From QPIN01 sp965224575 (GTDB taxonomy: Bacteria > Pseudomonadota > Gammaproteobacteria > Methylococcales > Methylomonadaceae): a stretch of DNA of 64,000 bases. Both the position numbers and the translations under genes were made by a program. Location: assembly GCA_965224575.1 (NCBI GenBank), contig CBDCZQ010000006.1, positions 1,550,001-1,614,000 of the forward strand. Direction: 5' to 3'. Below, piece after piece: positions 26,442-35,241 of the stretch (positions are counted from its first letter, which is position 1; each line of letters starts with the position of its first letter). The notes under the pieces are model-generated. The model saw nothing but the letters and a program-made list of their open reading frames with translations, was not told where the DNA came from and ran no database searches.

Positions 26442-27620
26442 ATGTCTGATATTAGCAGTAAACTAACTGGCTTCCTAGGAGAGGCTGGATCAGGGGCGCT
26501 TGGGCATGCCTTGGTTGGATTATTAATTCTTATTGTTGGGTTAATTGTGGTAAAAATGATTACCGGTTTTTTTGGACGCATTTTATCGAATGTATCATTC
26601 TTAAAACAAACCAATACAGATGGTTCAATTACCGATTTAACTTCCCCGATTACATCTTTACTTAAAGGATTGCTTACCATATTTGTTCTAATGGCAGTAT
26701 TACAGCATTTTGGAATGACAGATGTGCTAGAGCCGTTAAAAGAAATGTTAAACAAATTTATGGATGCCATTCCAAATGTAATTGGAGCAGGTGTTATCGG
26801 TTATGCAGGATGGATTATTGCAAAAATTGTTTCACAATTGGTTGGCATGGCACTGACTAAAGTTGACAGCCAAATTGCTGAACGGACTGGTAATTCTGAT
26901 ATAAAGGTTTCTGCATTTGGTAGTGCTTTTATTTTTGGTGGTATTTTACTCCCTATTATTGTCAGTGCTCTTGGTGTTTTAAATATTCCAGCGATTTCTG
27001 AGCCGGCATCAGCGATGATTCAAAATCTAATGTCTGCAGTTCCTAATATTATTGGGGCAGCAATAATATTACTAGTAGCTTACTATGTTTCAAAATTTGT
27101 TATATTTATGCTGACTGGTTTACTTGATGGCATGGGAATTGATTCAATGCCTCAAAAACTGGGTGTTCAAGGCATGTTTTCTAAAAGTTTTACGCCGACT
27201 AAGCTGATTGGTGGAACCATTATGTTCTTTTCTATGATGGCGGCTTCAACTGCAGCAGTAAATGTTTTAGGGATTGATATTATCTCAACTATATTTGCTA
27301 AAGTGTTGCAATTTGGTGGAGGCATATTAGTTGGTGGAGTTATTTTAATTATAGGTAATTTTCTTAGTACAATTGCACATAAAAAACTATCAGCTTCTGG
27401 CAATACTGGACTAGCAAATATTGCTCGTGTTGCTATTATTGGCCTGGTTTTAGCTATGGGATTAAAAGCAATGGGGCTTGCTGACAATATTGTTAACATG
27501 GCATTTGGTTTTACATTGGGTAGTGTAGCAGTTGCTCTTGCACTAGCTTTTGGTCTAGGTGGTAGAGATGCAGCAAGAACAATTACTAATCATCTAGCAA
27601 AAAAAATTACAAGTAAATAG
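26442..27620 (+). CDS. TM-helix-repeat membrane protein (mechanosensitive-channel-like)
   Basis: 392 residues made of repeated hydrophobic helices with Gly-rich motifs (HALVGLLILIVGLIV, AIPNVIGAGVIGYAGWIIAK, AVPNIIGAAIILLVAYYVSK, FGGGILVGGVILIIGNFLS), the pattern of the conserved TM-helix (PF05552) found in MscS-related proteins. The soluble MscS beta domain is absent. The C-terminal LALAFGLGGRDAARTITNHL is typical of the family. It may be a small-conductance channel or structural membrane protein. It has a Shine-Dalgarno (AAGGAAAAG) and is followed by a hairpin at 27757. Confidence 0.85.
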   Translation: MSDISSKLTGFLGEAGSGALGHALVGLLILIVGLIVVKMITGFFGRILSNVSFLKQTNTDGSITDLTSPITSLLKGLLTIFVLMAVLQHFGMTDVLEPLKEMLNKFMDAIPNVIGAGVIGYAGWIIAKIVSQLVGMALTKVDSQIAERTGNSDIKVSAFGSAFIFGGILLPIIVSALGVLNIPAISEPASAMIQNLMSAVPNIIGAAIILLVAYYVSKFVIFMLTGLLDGMGIDSMPQKLGVQGMFSKSFTPTKLIGGTIMFFSMMAASTAAVNVLGIDIISTIFAKVLQFGGGILVGGVILIIGNFLSTIAHKKLSASGNTGLANIARVAIIGLVLAMGLKAMGLADNIVNMAFGFTLGSVAVALALAFGLGGRDAARTITNHLAKKITSK

Positions 27621-27756
27621 TCTTAAGGAAAACTATATAATTGATAAAAGAAATCTTGATTCCAAAATATCCAATCTTTAGGCTACCTACATTTTGAATA
27701 TTTGCTTCTCAATTTCCTCAACCACAATTAATATAGATAAACCATAAGATGATATG

Positions 27757-27789
27757 GAAAGTTGCATAAGTTTTTTTATGCGACTTTTT
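27757..27789 (+). terminator. Hairpin terminator downstream of the TM-repeat gene
   Basis: AAAGTTGCATA and TATGCGACTTT pair across a T-rich loop and are followed by TT. It lies between the gene ending at 27620 and the LysM gene. Confidence 0.5.
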
Positions 27790-27816
27790 GCTATCACAAC
27801 AAAATAGGATAAGAAA

Positions 27817-28800
27817 ATGTCTGATGAATTGCATGAAAACTCTGAATTAGAATTTGTAGATAAAGCTGCTGTTGTTGCCGTTTTTTTATTAGCAGGGGTA
27901 TTTCTCTGGCAGTTTCTTGGAAAAGGTAATGTGACGGATATAGATAATCTTTCCAATCAAACAACCGCAAAAATAGATGAAGCTGAGCCACAAACATATT
28001 ATAAAAGCAAATCACAGCCACTAGAAACTGAGAATTCAATTAAGGAAAATCCAGCGCTAAAAACAGCTGATTCAGGTATTATTCCAGAAAAAGAACTATC
28101 AAAAACAGAAGTCGTCAAAGCACCAGTAGCAGCAATATCTCCTGTGGAAAAGCCAGTAGAAGAAGTTAGGCAGGTTGCTAAACCAATTGAAGAAGTAAAA
28201 AAAATAATATCGCCAACTATCAAGCCAGTAACAAGTGATCTAATCCAAGGTATCTTAAAACTTTCTGGTAATGGTGAACCTAATAGCTATTTGCAGTTAA
28301 TGTTAAATGGCGAGAGAATTAAAAAAATAGATATTGATAAATCCGGCGCATGGTTTTATCAAACTGTCCTGGAACCAGGGGATTATTCAGTTCAAGTTTT
28401 GCCTGCAGAATTAAATGAGCAAATGAGTGCTGAATCAGCAGTAACAACAATTTCCATACCTGAACTACAATCTTCTGTTCCTGAGTCAACAGCTAAGTTA
28501 GAAGCAGAAAAAGAAGCTCTTACAGATGAAGTAGAAAACCTTGCTGTTCAAATAGAAAAACATAGAGCCGAACTTGAGGCTGCTACCCAAAGAACTCAAG
28601 AGCCAGCAGAAGATAAACTGGCTCAAATACCCAGTGATAAAAATGTGGTAAACGAAAAATTGTATAAAGTTAAATCTGGCGATACGATCAATAATCTATC
28701 TCGTCGTTTCAAAGTCAGTCGAAGTCAGTTATTGCAGTTAAATAAAATTTCGGATAAAGATGTTATCGAGGTTGATCAAATGCTGATTATTCCAGAATAA
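27817..28800 (+). CDS. Membrane-anchored LysM-domain protein
   Basis: 327 residues. One membrane helix (about 14-33) is followed by a long Pro/Glu/Lys-rich linker, a small beta domain (about 145-210, VTSDLIQGILKLSGNGEPNS) that looks Ig-like, a coiled-coil segment (about 225-260) and a C-terminal LysM domain (about 283-327: YKVKSGDTINNLSRRFKVSRSQLLQLN). LysM binds peptidoglycan, so the protein likely links the inner membrane to the wall. Similar LysM-tailed proteins function in division or envelope assembly; the exact role is unknown. Confidence 0.85.
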   Translation: MSDELHENSELEFVDKAAVVAVFLLAGVFLWQFLGKGNVTDIDNLSNQTTAKIDEAEPQTYYKSKSQPLETENSIKENPALKTADSGIIPEKELSKTEVVKAPVAAISPVEKPVEEVRQVAKPIEEVKKIISPTIKPVTSDLIQGILKLSGNGEPNSYLQLMLNGERIKKIDIDKSGAWFYQTVLEPGDYSVQVLPAELNEQMSAESAVTTISIPELQSSVPESTAKLEAEKEALTDEVENLAVQIEKHRAELEAATQRTQEPAEDKLAQIPSDKNVVNEKLYKVKSGDTINNLSRRFKVSRSQLLQLNKISDKDVIEVDQMLIIPE

Positions 28801-28802
28801 TG

Positions 28803-29045
28803 TTAGGCAACTTCGCAATAAATAACCTACCCGTATGATCTTCGTGCAGTTACGTATGCGGATTTTTATCGGTTGATCTTTTTTTACCTGTAGGCTGTGT
28901 TGCTAAAATGGTTGCATAGCCTTGCTACGCACTCATATTAGCACCTCAAGCCGTTTCACACCGTTCTACCTCTTGTGTACAGTCGTTGCTATCGACAAAA
29001 ATCATCTCGCTATAAATTCCGCATTAGTGACCCCGCGCGAAGTAT
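28803..29045. repeat. ~240-bp imperfect palindromic element
   Basis: Nested imperfect inverted repeats: TGCGGATTTTTATCG near 28857 pairs with sequence near 28991-29025 (CGACAAAAATC and ATTCCGCA), and GCTGTGTTGCTAA near 28893 with TTAGCACCTCAAGC near 28938. The centre (TTGCATAGCCTTGCTACGC) resembles the reverse complement of the centre of the 16866-17057 element, so the two appear to be one dispersed family. No gene is inside. Confidence 0.55.
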
Positions 29046-29167
29046 ATCTAAAAAAATCATAATTAACTTTATAATTTCATCTTGAAGTATAAGATTAATC
29101 GTCATTTTAAAGACATATATTACTCTTCTAGCAAGCATTGAAGTTTAAACTTTTGTAAGGACATTTT

Positions 29168-30460
29168 ATGGCTCAACCTCCTCGTATTGTTACTGATTTT
29201 GCGATAGACCTGAGTAGAATTTTAACTCACTATTTGACTAATCCAGAGTTAGAGGACAAACGTATTCCGTTAAAAGACAGGTTGGCTATAAAATTAATGC
29301 TGACTTTGAATAAGCAGACTTATCGACGTAAATTGTTATTTCGTGATTTTAGTCAAAAGCCTACTGATTTATTAATCGAATATTATTTGCCGGATGGCAG
29401 TACAAAAAAATTACACACAGAAAGTATTTATTATACCCAGGATGTATTAGCAAAGCGCTTAACTATCGTTAGCAAACATAAATCATTACCCACCAACCTT
29501 CATCTATTGTTATTAATGTTTTTTCGTTATAGCAAAGATGAAAAATGGCTAAGAACTCGAATTAAGCGAAAAAAAACTAAGCCTTGTATTAATGATTTAT
29601 ATTTCAAAAAAACCGCGAATATTTTAAAACGGCAATGCCATCAATTGAAAGAAATGGGAATGGTTTCTAAAACCTACCGTGAAAAATATGGCATTTTTCA
29701 TTTTATTTCTGGTAATAACAGTACTGAATTAGTCGAAGAAATCTCTTTGTTTGATGTAATAGAGGTAGTGCCAACACCCTTAGTAAAAAGTTTAACTGAG
29801 TCACCGGCTTGGTATATTCCGTTGCTTGAACGGATTTTAGTTTCACTCAATGAAAGTTATGGATTATTGCGCAGTTGTGGTCTGCCACCCCATCAATGGC
29901 AAGGTGAATTATCTATTGGTAAGTTACGGGCGTTAAAACAACTCAAAAAAATAGCAGATAGCTATTTAATGACTGGAGAGGAAAAAGATATTTATTCAGC
30001 CTATCAACAGGCTTTTATAACAATGATGAATGAAAAGACAAAAATCGCCAGTTTTGAATATTTTGCTGAATTTAGTCAAAGTGTTGTAGGTAGAGCACTA
30101 TTAAAAATAGATAGTATTTCTTTTGATGATGAAAATACAAACCTGACTGATACATATCCTGATAATGAAAATAATTCGACAGAAATGGAAACAGCTTTAA
30201 AGCAATTATTAGTTGATCATGCAAATAGTTTTACCACAGTAACAGCCTATTTTTTTGAACAAGTCCTTATTTTACAACGCCCCTTATATTCTGAAGATGG
30301 AGTGTTTAATGATTCCTATTTTTCTAAATCTCTTAAAACTGATGATACTTATTCTAATTTAGAGGGTGAAAAGTTGGCAGATAAATTAATACGAATCACT
30401 CAGCGTATTATTAAAAAACATATTGATGTAGATGATGCGAAGGTCTGGCTAGACGATTAA
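29168..30460 (+). CDS. First gene of the Lon-fold cassette, unknown 430-residue protein
   Basis: 430 residues, soluble, no signal peptide and no hydrophobic helix. AAGGACA precedes ATG 29168. The N-terminal half is basic and helical (LAIKLMLTLNKQTYRRKLLF, RTRIKRKKTKPC), the C-terminal half acidic and helical. A segment near 130-185 (KKTANILKRQCHQLKEMGMVSK) looks like a winged-helix or similar nucleic-acid-binding helix pair, but this is a weak impression. No known family was recognised. It starts a run of five same-strand genes with tiny gaps or overlaps, so it probably acts with the Lon-fold proteins. Confidence 0.75.
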   Translation: MAQPPRIVTDFAIDLSRILTHYLTNPELEDKRIPLKDRLAIKLMLTLNKQTYRRKLLFRDFSQKPTDLLIEYYLPDGSTKKLHTESIYYTQDVLAKRLTIVSKHKSLPTNLHLLLLMFFRYSKDEKWLRTRIKRKKTKPCINDLYFKKTANILKRQCHQLKEMGMVSKTYREKYGIFHFISGNNSTELVEEISLFDVIEVVPTPLVKSLTESPAWYIPLLERILVSLNESYGLLRSCGLPPHQWQGELSIGKLRALKQLKKIADSYLMTGEEKDIYSAYQQAFITMMNEKTKIASFEYFAEFSQSVVGRALLKIDSISFDDENTNLTDTYPDNENNSTEMETALKQLLVDHANSFTTVTAYFFEQVLILQRPLYSEDGVFNDSYFSKSLKTDDTYSNLEGEKLADKLIRITQRIIKKHIDVDDAKVWLDD

Positions 30461-30496
30461 AACTATCTTTATTTATAATTTATTGGAGAATCATTT

Positions 30497-31042
30497 ATGA
30501 TACCAACCCCTCAACAATGCTGGCAAGAAGCCTATAACCGTTTAATGCTGATTGATATAGAAGAGCCTGTTTCAGAACAAACGGTAGACCTTTTTTTGGC
30601 AGGATTACCCAAGCGTCTAAAAACGGAGGATTATTCCTCATGGCTAACACGTGGAAAAAAATTGGCAAAGATTGTTTCTTTCTCAGCTCTAAAATTTAGC
30701 TATTTAACTGATGTACAACGATTAGCTGCCGATACTCGCAAAACAAAAGATGCTTTGCCTGAAAAACCCTTACTTTCAAGCAACAAACAATTTCGGATAA
30801 CAGTCACTGAGTTATCCGAAAATAAAGTAAAGCTAACGGTGGAGGCATTAGGTTTAGCGAGCAGTAAATATGCTTATAAGTTAATTGGAATTTCCGCTGA
30901 AAATAATAAAGATGATTTAATTACTGTTCTTTATTTAGATGAAGATGGAGAGGGCATTGACGATACGTTAGAAAATACACAGACTTTACGCCAAGCTTTA
31001 TTACGTCCAGTAATTTCTCTTATAGAGCAGGGTGATGCGTAA
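30497..31042 (+). CDS. Second gene of the Lon-fold cassette, unknown 181-residue protein
   Basis: 181 residues, soluble. TTGGAGAATC precedes ATG 30497. Residues 1-65 are helical (QQCWQEAYNRLMLIDIEEP, then LFLAGLPKRLKTEDYSSWLTRGKKL). Residues ~95-165 are beta-rich (FRITVTELSENKVKLTVEALGLAS) with an acidic turn DEDGEGIDD. The stop overlaps the next start by 8 bp (ATGCGTAA), so translation is coupled to the first Lon-fold protein, suggesting a shared complex. No family recognised. Confidence 0.72.
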   Translation: MIPTPQQCWQEAYNRLMLIDIEEPVSEQTVDLFLAGLPKRLKTEDYSSWLTRGKKLAKIVSFSALKFSYLTDVQRLAADTRKTKDALPEKPLLSSNKQFRITVTELSENKVKLTVEALGLASSKYAYKLIGISAENNKDDLITVLYLDEDGEGIDDTLENTQTLRQALLRPVISLIEQGDA

Positions 31043-31583
31043 ATTTATTTTAATTCCTGTGGTTAATTTGGGAATAAAACCTAAAGGTATTTTTTTAGAA
31101 ATTATTAGTGAATCAGCCAATTTTGGTGGAGTGAATTTTCAAGGTTTGAAAAATAGTGGTTTAGCAAAAGAAGTAGCAATGACTGAGGCGATTTTAAACC
31201 GTTTAAGTCATCCAAAAATATCAGCCAGCCACTTATATTTAAGCCATCATCTTCCAAATTTAAACAGTCACTCAATTAGTTTAGGGTTGACGTTGGCAGT
31301 ATTTCTGCAACAAAGAAATTGTCAGTATCATAAAATTATTGCCATAGGTGAGATAGATATTCACAGTTCTGATTTATCTATTTCAGGTGGACATTATTTT
31401 GAAACTCAAATAGCAGCAATTTTATCACTAGGAAAACAACCCTATCTAGTAGCATTATTTATTCCTGCGCACTTATTAAACGAAACAGCTGATGCTTTAG
31501 TGCATCGTTTAGCTAAGTTAAACTTTGAAGTAAAAGCAGTAATCACTTTAGATGAAGCCTTAATTAGTTTAGGCGTATCATAA
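31035..31583 (+). CDS. Lon/S16 protease-fold protein A (Ser kept, Lys lost)
   Basis: 182 residues that align by eye along the whole Lon proteolytic domain. GLAKEVAMTEAILNRL (38-57) matches the LG.V.KES segment, HSISLGLTLAVFL (79-91) the PSAG helix with Ser82 at the catalytic Ser position, IIAIGEIDI (101-109) the TGEI strand, SGGHYFETQIAA (117-128) the GG.KEK helix, and ITLDEAL the C-terminal deal motif. The Lys of the Ser-Lys dyad falls on Thr124, so ordinary Lon catalysis is unlikely. No ATPase domain and no membrane helix. The start ATG 31035 overlaps the previous stop; it resembles protein B at its N-terminus (ILIPVVNLG versus VYIPLVELT). Confidence 0.75.
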   Translation: MRKFILIPVVNLGIKPKGIFLEIISESANFGGVNFQGLKNSGLAKEVAMTEAILNRLSHPKISASHLYLSHHLPNLNSHSISLGLTLAVFLQQRNCQYHKIIAIGEIDIHSSDLSISGGHYFETQIAAILSLGKQPYLVALFIPAHLLNETADALVHRLAKLNFEVKAVITLDEALISLGVS

Positions 31584-31619
31584 AATAGTATGATCAACAA
31601 AAAAGCTCAAGGATTGACT

Positions 31620-32957
31620 ATGCAAACATTACGTTCTACCGTTTATATTCCCTTAGTAGAATTAACAGATCAGCCAAATCAATTGCTTGAAATTTATTGT
31701 GAAAATCAAAGCTTTGGGCAAAGTGAATTAGACACTAAATCGTTGGATAAAGACTGGCATTATATTGCCGCTGAATTAAGACGAGTAGGCCTGTATGAAG
31801 ATGGTTTGCAAGCAATTAATTCTGTACGAAAGTTAGGACTAAAAATTCCTTTTTGGGCAGTTTATCAAAAATATAAAAAATATAGTTGGTTGGATAATCA
31901 GCGTTTGCATAGTGTTAATGTTTTAGATTGTGAAGGTGAAAGTGCTCAGTTAGGTTTGGCGATTGCTTTGCTAACTAATGCAAGTCAAAGCCCTATTCAT
32001 CATGTTATTGCGACTGGAAAACTAAGTAAAGATACGTTTAAAAACCAACATCATAACCATGATGTTGCCATTGAAAGTGTTGGTGGCATTCAACAAAAGC
32101 TACAATTATTAATTGAAAAACGTCGTTCAAATACTTTATTATCAGACGAAGACTTATATTGCTTTACACCTTATTATTATCAGCAAGATGACAAAGACCT
32201 CCCTGTTATAAAATTACCTGAAGTAAAAGAACTTGAAAAACTTAACGTTCATGTGAAGCCAGTACGTTGGTTAAGTGATGTTGCTAAGCTATTAAAAGCG
32301 GATACTAGCCGTCATTTATCTCAGGATAAATGGTTAGCAACAGGGGTGTTTTTTTTTAGTGCGCTAATTTTAGCTGGTTGTTTATATTTCGGTTGGTGGC
32401 ATTACCCGATTCAGATACAAATGCTGGCAGGAAAAAATAATGCAGAGCCTTTTTTAGTCTGTACCAATCAGGATGACTCAGACGTAAGTTATTTTGATTT
32501 AAAGCGTGATGGAGGCATCCCTATATTTCCTGTTTTTTCTAAGAAAAATAGTGACTATAATACAGGGCTTGCTTGGCGAATGATTGTAGAAAAAACGCTG
32601 TTCAGCCAGCATTATTACACTGCTTTTATTCACTTAGGTGAAAAAACACGGCTTAAAATTATTAATCATTACCCGGAAACAGGTAAAGAGATCAAGCTTG
32701 TCGCTAATGAACCCTTTGAATGGTATTGGGGAATGCAAGAAGATGCTGCACAAAATCAGGATAATATTTTATTACTAGCCATACAAAGAACGCCAATTGA
32801 TGTTGATGCTATTAACCGAGGGTTCTTAAAGCGTTTTTCTAGCGATAAGCCTCTTAATATATTAGCTGCCAGAGATTTTTTAATAGATCAGCTTCCTAAT
32901 AACTATACTTTTTCTTATCAATCAATTTTGAGTCATTCGCCATGTCTAAAAAACTAA
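31620..32957 (+). CDS. Lon/S16-fold protein B fused to a membrane helix and extracytoplasmic domain (Lys kept)
   Basis: 445 residues from ATG 31620, chosen because AAGGA lies six bases upstream; ATG 31590 lacks a site. Residues ~5-230 carry a Lon-like domain: GESAQLGLAIALL (106-118), HHVIATGKLS (127-136), ESVGGIQQKLQLL (152-164). Lys160 matches the catalytic Lys, but the residue two before the conserved Gly is Gln110, with a Ser two positions earlier (Ser108). A membrane helix follows (about 240-260) and then ~185 residues resembling DUF4384 (RLKIINHYPETGKEIKLVANEPF). The domain order implies cytoplasmic Lon fold and periplasmic tail. Its end overlaps the next gene by 16 bp. Confidence 0.75.
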   Translation: MQTLRSTVYIPLVELTDQPNQLLEIYCENQSFGQSELDTKSLDKDWHYIAAELRRVGLYEDGLQAINSVRKLGLKIPFWAVYQKYKKYSWLDNQRLHSVNVLDCEGESAQLGLAIALLTNASQSPIHHVIATGKLSKDTFKNQHHNHDVAIESVGGIQQKLQLLIEKRRSNTLLSDEDLYCFTPYYYQQDDKDLPVIKLPEVKELEKLNVHVKPVRWLSDVAKLLKADTSRHLSQDKWLATGVFFFSALILAGCLYFGWWHYPIQIQMLAGKNNAEPFLVCTNQDDSDVSYFDLKRDGGIPIFPVFSKKNSDYNTGLAWRMIVEKTLFSQHYYTAFIHLGEKTRLKIINHYPETGKEIKLVANEPFEWYWGMQEDAAQNQDNILLLAIQRTPIDVDAINRGFLKRFSSDKPLNILAARDFLIDQLPNNYTFSYQSILSHSPCLKN

Positions 32958-33451
32958 TTTTAATCCTTTTTTTCTATTCTTTAACTGCAAATGCAGATAA
33001 AAATTCGACGTGTTTAACCGTAAATCAAGAGCAGAATAAGTTAACTTTCTTATACGCTAAACAGGGGGAAGAGGATAAGCCTTTCTTTTATGCAAAAGTA
33101 CTGACTGATAAATTACCAGCAAATAAAAGCATGACATGGCAAGACGTTAAAGGGTTGCCTGAACACCTGTTTCGTTTATCAAATACAGAGCCAAAACAAT
33201 ACCAAATTCCAGATAATGCAAAGACCCTTTATATTGTAAAGTCATTAGAATCTTTAGAGACAATCAAAGGTTTTGAAACATCCACACGGATCGTTCCAAC
33301 TATCCAAAATAGAAAAAAGACTAGAGGTGTTTTCGAAGATGCAACAAAACGTAATACAGGTAATTTTATTAGGGCATTGCCAAAGGAAACTCAAAAACAA
33401 AGTTCTGAGGGAATTGCTAGTGCAGTGAAAATTTGTGAATTTAAATTGTAA
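32942..33451 (+). CDS. Exported last gene of the Lon-fold cassette
   Basis: 169 residues with a signal peptide ending near LTANADKNS. Two Cys (STCLTV near 24 and KICEFK near 166) could pair. The central part is beta-rich and the C-terminal third is basic and Thr/Arg-rich (RIVPTIQNRKKTRGVFEDATKRNTGNF). It overlaps the gene for protein B by 16 bp, so it is translationally coupled, and its periplasmic location matches the extracytoplasmic domain of protein B. Family unknown. Confidence 0.68.
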   Translation: MSKKLILILFFYSLTANADKNSTCLTVNQEQNKLTFLYAKQGEEDKPFFYAKVLTDKLPANKSMTWQDVKGLPEHLFRLSNTEPKQYQIPDNAKTLYIVKSLESLETIKGFETSTRIVPTIQNRKKTRGVFEDATKRNTGNFIRALPKETQKQSSEGIASAVKICEFKL

Positions 33452-33523
33452 AATAGATATGCCCAAGTTTTTTCAGAAATTTGGCTTTTAACGATTCCAA
33501 GTAAAGCTATCAATCATTTCATA

Positions 33524-33545
33524 TCGGGGCTAAAACCTCTCCTAC
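33524..33545. repeat. REP-like palindromic unit in a 340-bp intergenic region
   Basis: TCGGGGCTAAAACCTCTCC, the reverse of a GGAGnGGnTTTAGCC-type repeat common between genes in gammaproteobacteria. The rest of 33452-33793 is AT-rich and holds no gene I can support, apart from a weak GCCCAAG...TTTGGC hairpin after 33470. Confidence 0.5.
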
Positions 33546-33793
33546 TACTCTCTATCCAAATCTTATAACTTTAGAAAGATTAGTTAGTCACTCATTTATA
33601 TGTGTGAAAAAACACTACTTTCTTTTGTCTAAATTTTCCTCCAGACTTTGTGGTGGCGTTTTTTTAAAATTAAAAATTAAAAATAAAAAATTGAAAGAAA
33701 ACCTGAATTTCATCATGAAGAATAAAGTTGTAATAAAAAAATAATAATCTGGTGGCAAAAAATTAGTCACTAAATCAAGAGAGAGATTCAATA

Positions 33794-34795
33794 ATGATTA
33801 AAAATCAAAAATATATAAAATGCTGCATTGTGCTTAGTTTAAGTATTGCAACAGCATATGCAGAACCCGCTCCATTTTCTGTCTACTTTGATACATCAAC
33901 TCCAGATATAGTTGAAAATGATAGAGTTACATTTGATGGTGTGCGTGTAGATGGCTTAGGTTATTCTGCAAATAAAGATGCTTTTAAAGTTGAGTATCTT
34001 TTTGACCACTCAACGTTAAACTTTAATTATCAATCAATAAAATATTTTTATCCAGATGTAGGTGTTTTTTACAGACAATATATGGTTATAGAGCCAGAAC
34101 CTGCACAACCAGATTATGTAGTGGATGGGATAAGCTATCAAAGTGGTACTGAAAATGGTTTTTTCTCGCAAACATCTTCCCCTTTTATTGCTACATTTGA
34201 TCTTAAAAAAGGGCATTATATAAATTATTTAATTACTGATCCATCTGTAGATTACAAAGTATCATATTTAGGAAATGATATAAATCAGAAAAGTTTTAAA
34301 GGCACATATAATGTTTATTCTGCGACTCGAATAATCCGTATAGATGGAACCTATACTTTGAAAATAGAGCCTACTAACTCTGCAGATAGTTTAACATTCA
34401 ACATAACTATCTCGAATGGGAACAATAAGCAACTAGAGGCAATTAGCGATGGTAGTAATATTGTTGCTCTAATTAAAGGGTCAACACATGAATATTCTAA
34501 ATTTAAACTACATCTTAATAAAGGTGATTTTTTAGAGGTTCCAGGTGGGGATAGTTTCAGAAAAGTATTACTAGATAATATTGGACGTAAAGTAAAAGGT
34601 AGTCCTGATGCTACTTTTGTCTATAAAGCAAATAAAACTGGTGAATATTATTTATTTATCTCAGATACGGATTCAGGACCGACCAGAACATATAATGGAA
34701 CAATTTCAATAACACCAGAATCTGAAATACGTTCTAGAAATAAACAAAAAAAGATTGCTTCAAAGCAAGCGATAAGAGGAGAGTCGGGTAACTAA
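33794..34795 (+). CDS. Exported protein with a PPC-like C-terminal domain
   Basis: 333 residues with a signal peptide ending near TAYAEPAPF. The mature protein is beta-rich throughout. Residues ~225-310 (HEYSKFKLHLNKGDFLEV and ATFVYKANKTGEYYLFISD) follow the pattern of bacterial pre-peptidase C-terminal (PPC) domains. The tail is basic (RSRNKQKKIASKQ). It begins 342 bp after the cassette but on the same strand, so a functional link with the Lon-fold genes is possible, not shown. Start supported by GAGAGA upstream. Confidence 0.7.
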   Translation: MIKNQKYIKCCIVLSLSIATAYAEPAPFSVYFDTSTPDIVENDRVTFDGVRVDGLGYSANKDAFKVEYLFDHSTLNFNYQSIKYFYPDVGVFYRQYMVIEPEPAQPDYVVDGISYQSGTENGFFSQTSSPFIATFDLKKGHYINYLITDPSVDYKVSYLGNDINQKSFKGTYNVYSATRIIRIDGTYTLKIEPTNSADSLTFNITISNGNNKQLEAISDGSNIVALIKGSTHEYSKFKLHLNKGDFLEVPGGDSFRKVLLDNIGRKVKGSPDATFVYKANKTGEYYLFISDTDSGPTRTYNGTISITPESEIRSRNKQKKIASKQAIRGESGN

Positions 34796-34825
34796 ACTAA
34801 ACTAAACTTAAAGTATTACAAAAAA

Positions 34826-35199
34826 ATGTCTGAAGAATCTATAATAAACGTAGTAAAAAATGAACACCAAGATGAGTCTTTAACGTCAGCAAAAAAAAAT
34901 TAACACTTGTTTATGCATTGCAAGCCGTTTCTTTTTTTCTAGGGTTGACGTTTATTGTCTCTATAATAATTATTTATGTTAAAGAAAATGATGTTAAAGG
35001 AACTTGGTTAGAATCACATTTTAAATGGCAAAAACGTACATTTTGGTTTGGCCTGTTATGGACAATAGTTGGGCTTGCTTCTTTGCTTATTGTGATAGGC
35101 TATTTTATCCTGCTGATAAATACCGTTTGGATAATTTTCCGTATCGCTAAGGGCTGGTTGCGGTTGAATGAGGGAAAAGAAATGTATGTAAAAAATTAA
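34826..35199 (+). pseudogene. Small DUF4870-like membrane protein with a poly-A frameshift
   Basis: ATG 34826 opens 25 codons and stops at TAA 34901 just after an A9 run (34891-34899). Shifting by one base in the run continues directly into LTLVYALQAVSFFLGLTFIV and two to three membrane helices with DVKGTWLESHFKWQKRTFWFGLLW to 35199, giving a ~124-residue protein of DUF4870-like appearance. Either the run has lost an A (mutation or sequencing error), or the A run supports -1 slippage. The N- and C-terminal halves clearly belong together. Confidence 0.72.
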
Positions 35200-35241
35200 C
35201 AATCGTAACATAATGATGCGTTGAAAACAATAAATATTGCC

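Noticed and set aside
29168..33451. Antiphage defence system
   Set aside because: The cassette looks unusual, but there is no nuclease, NTPase or known defence domain and the neighbours are housekeeping or envelope genes. A membrane or proteostasis role is equally likely, so defence is not claimed.
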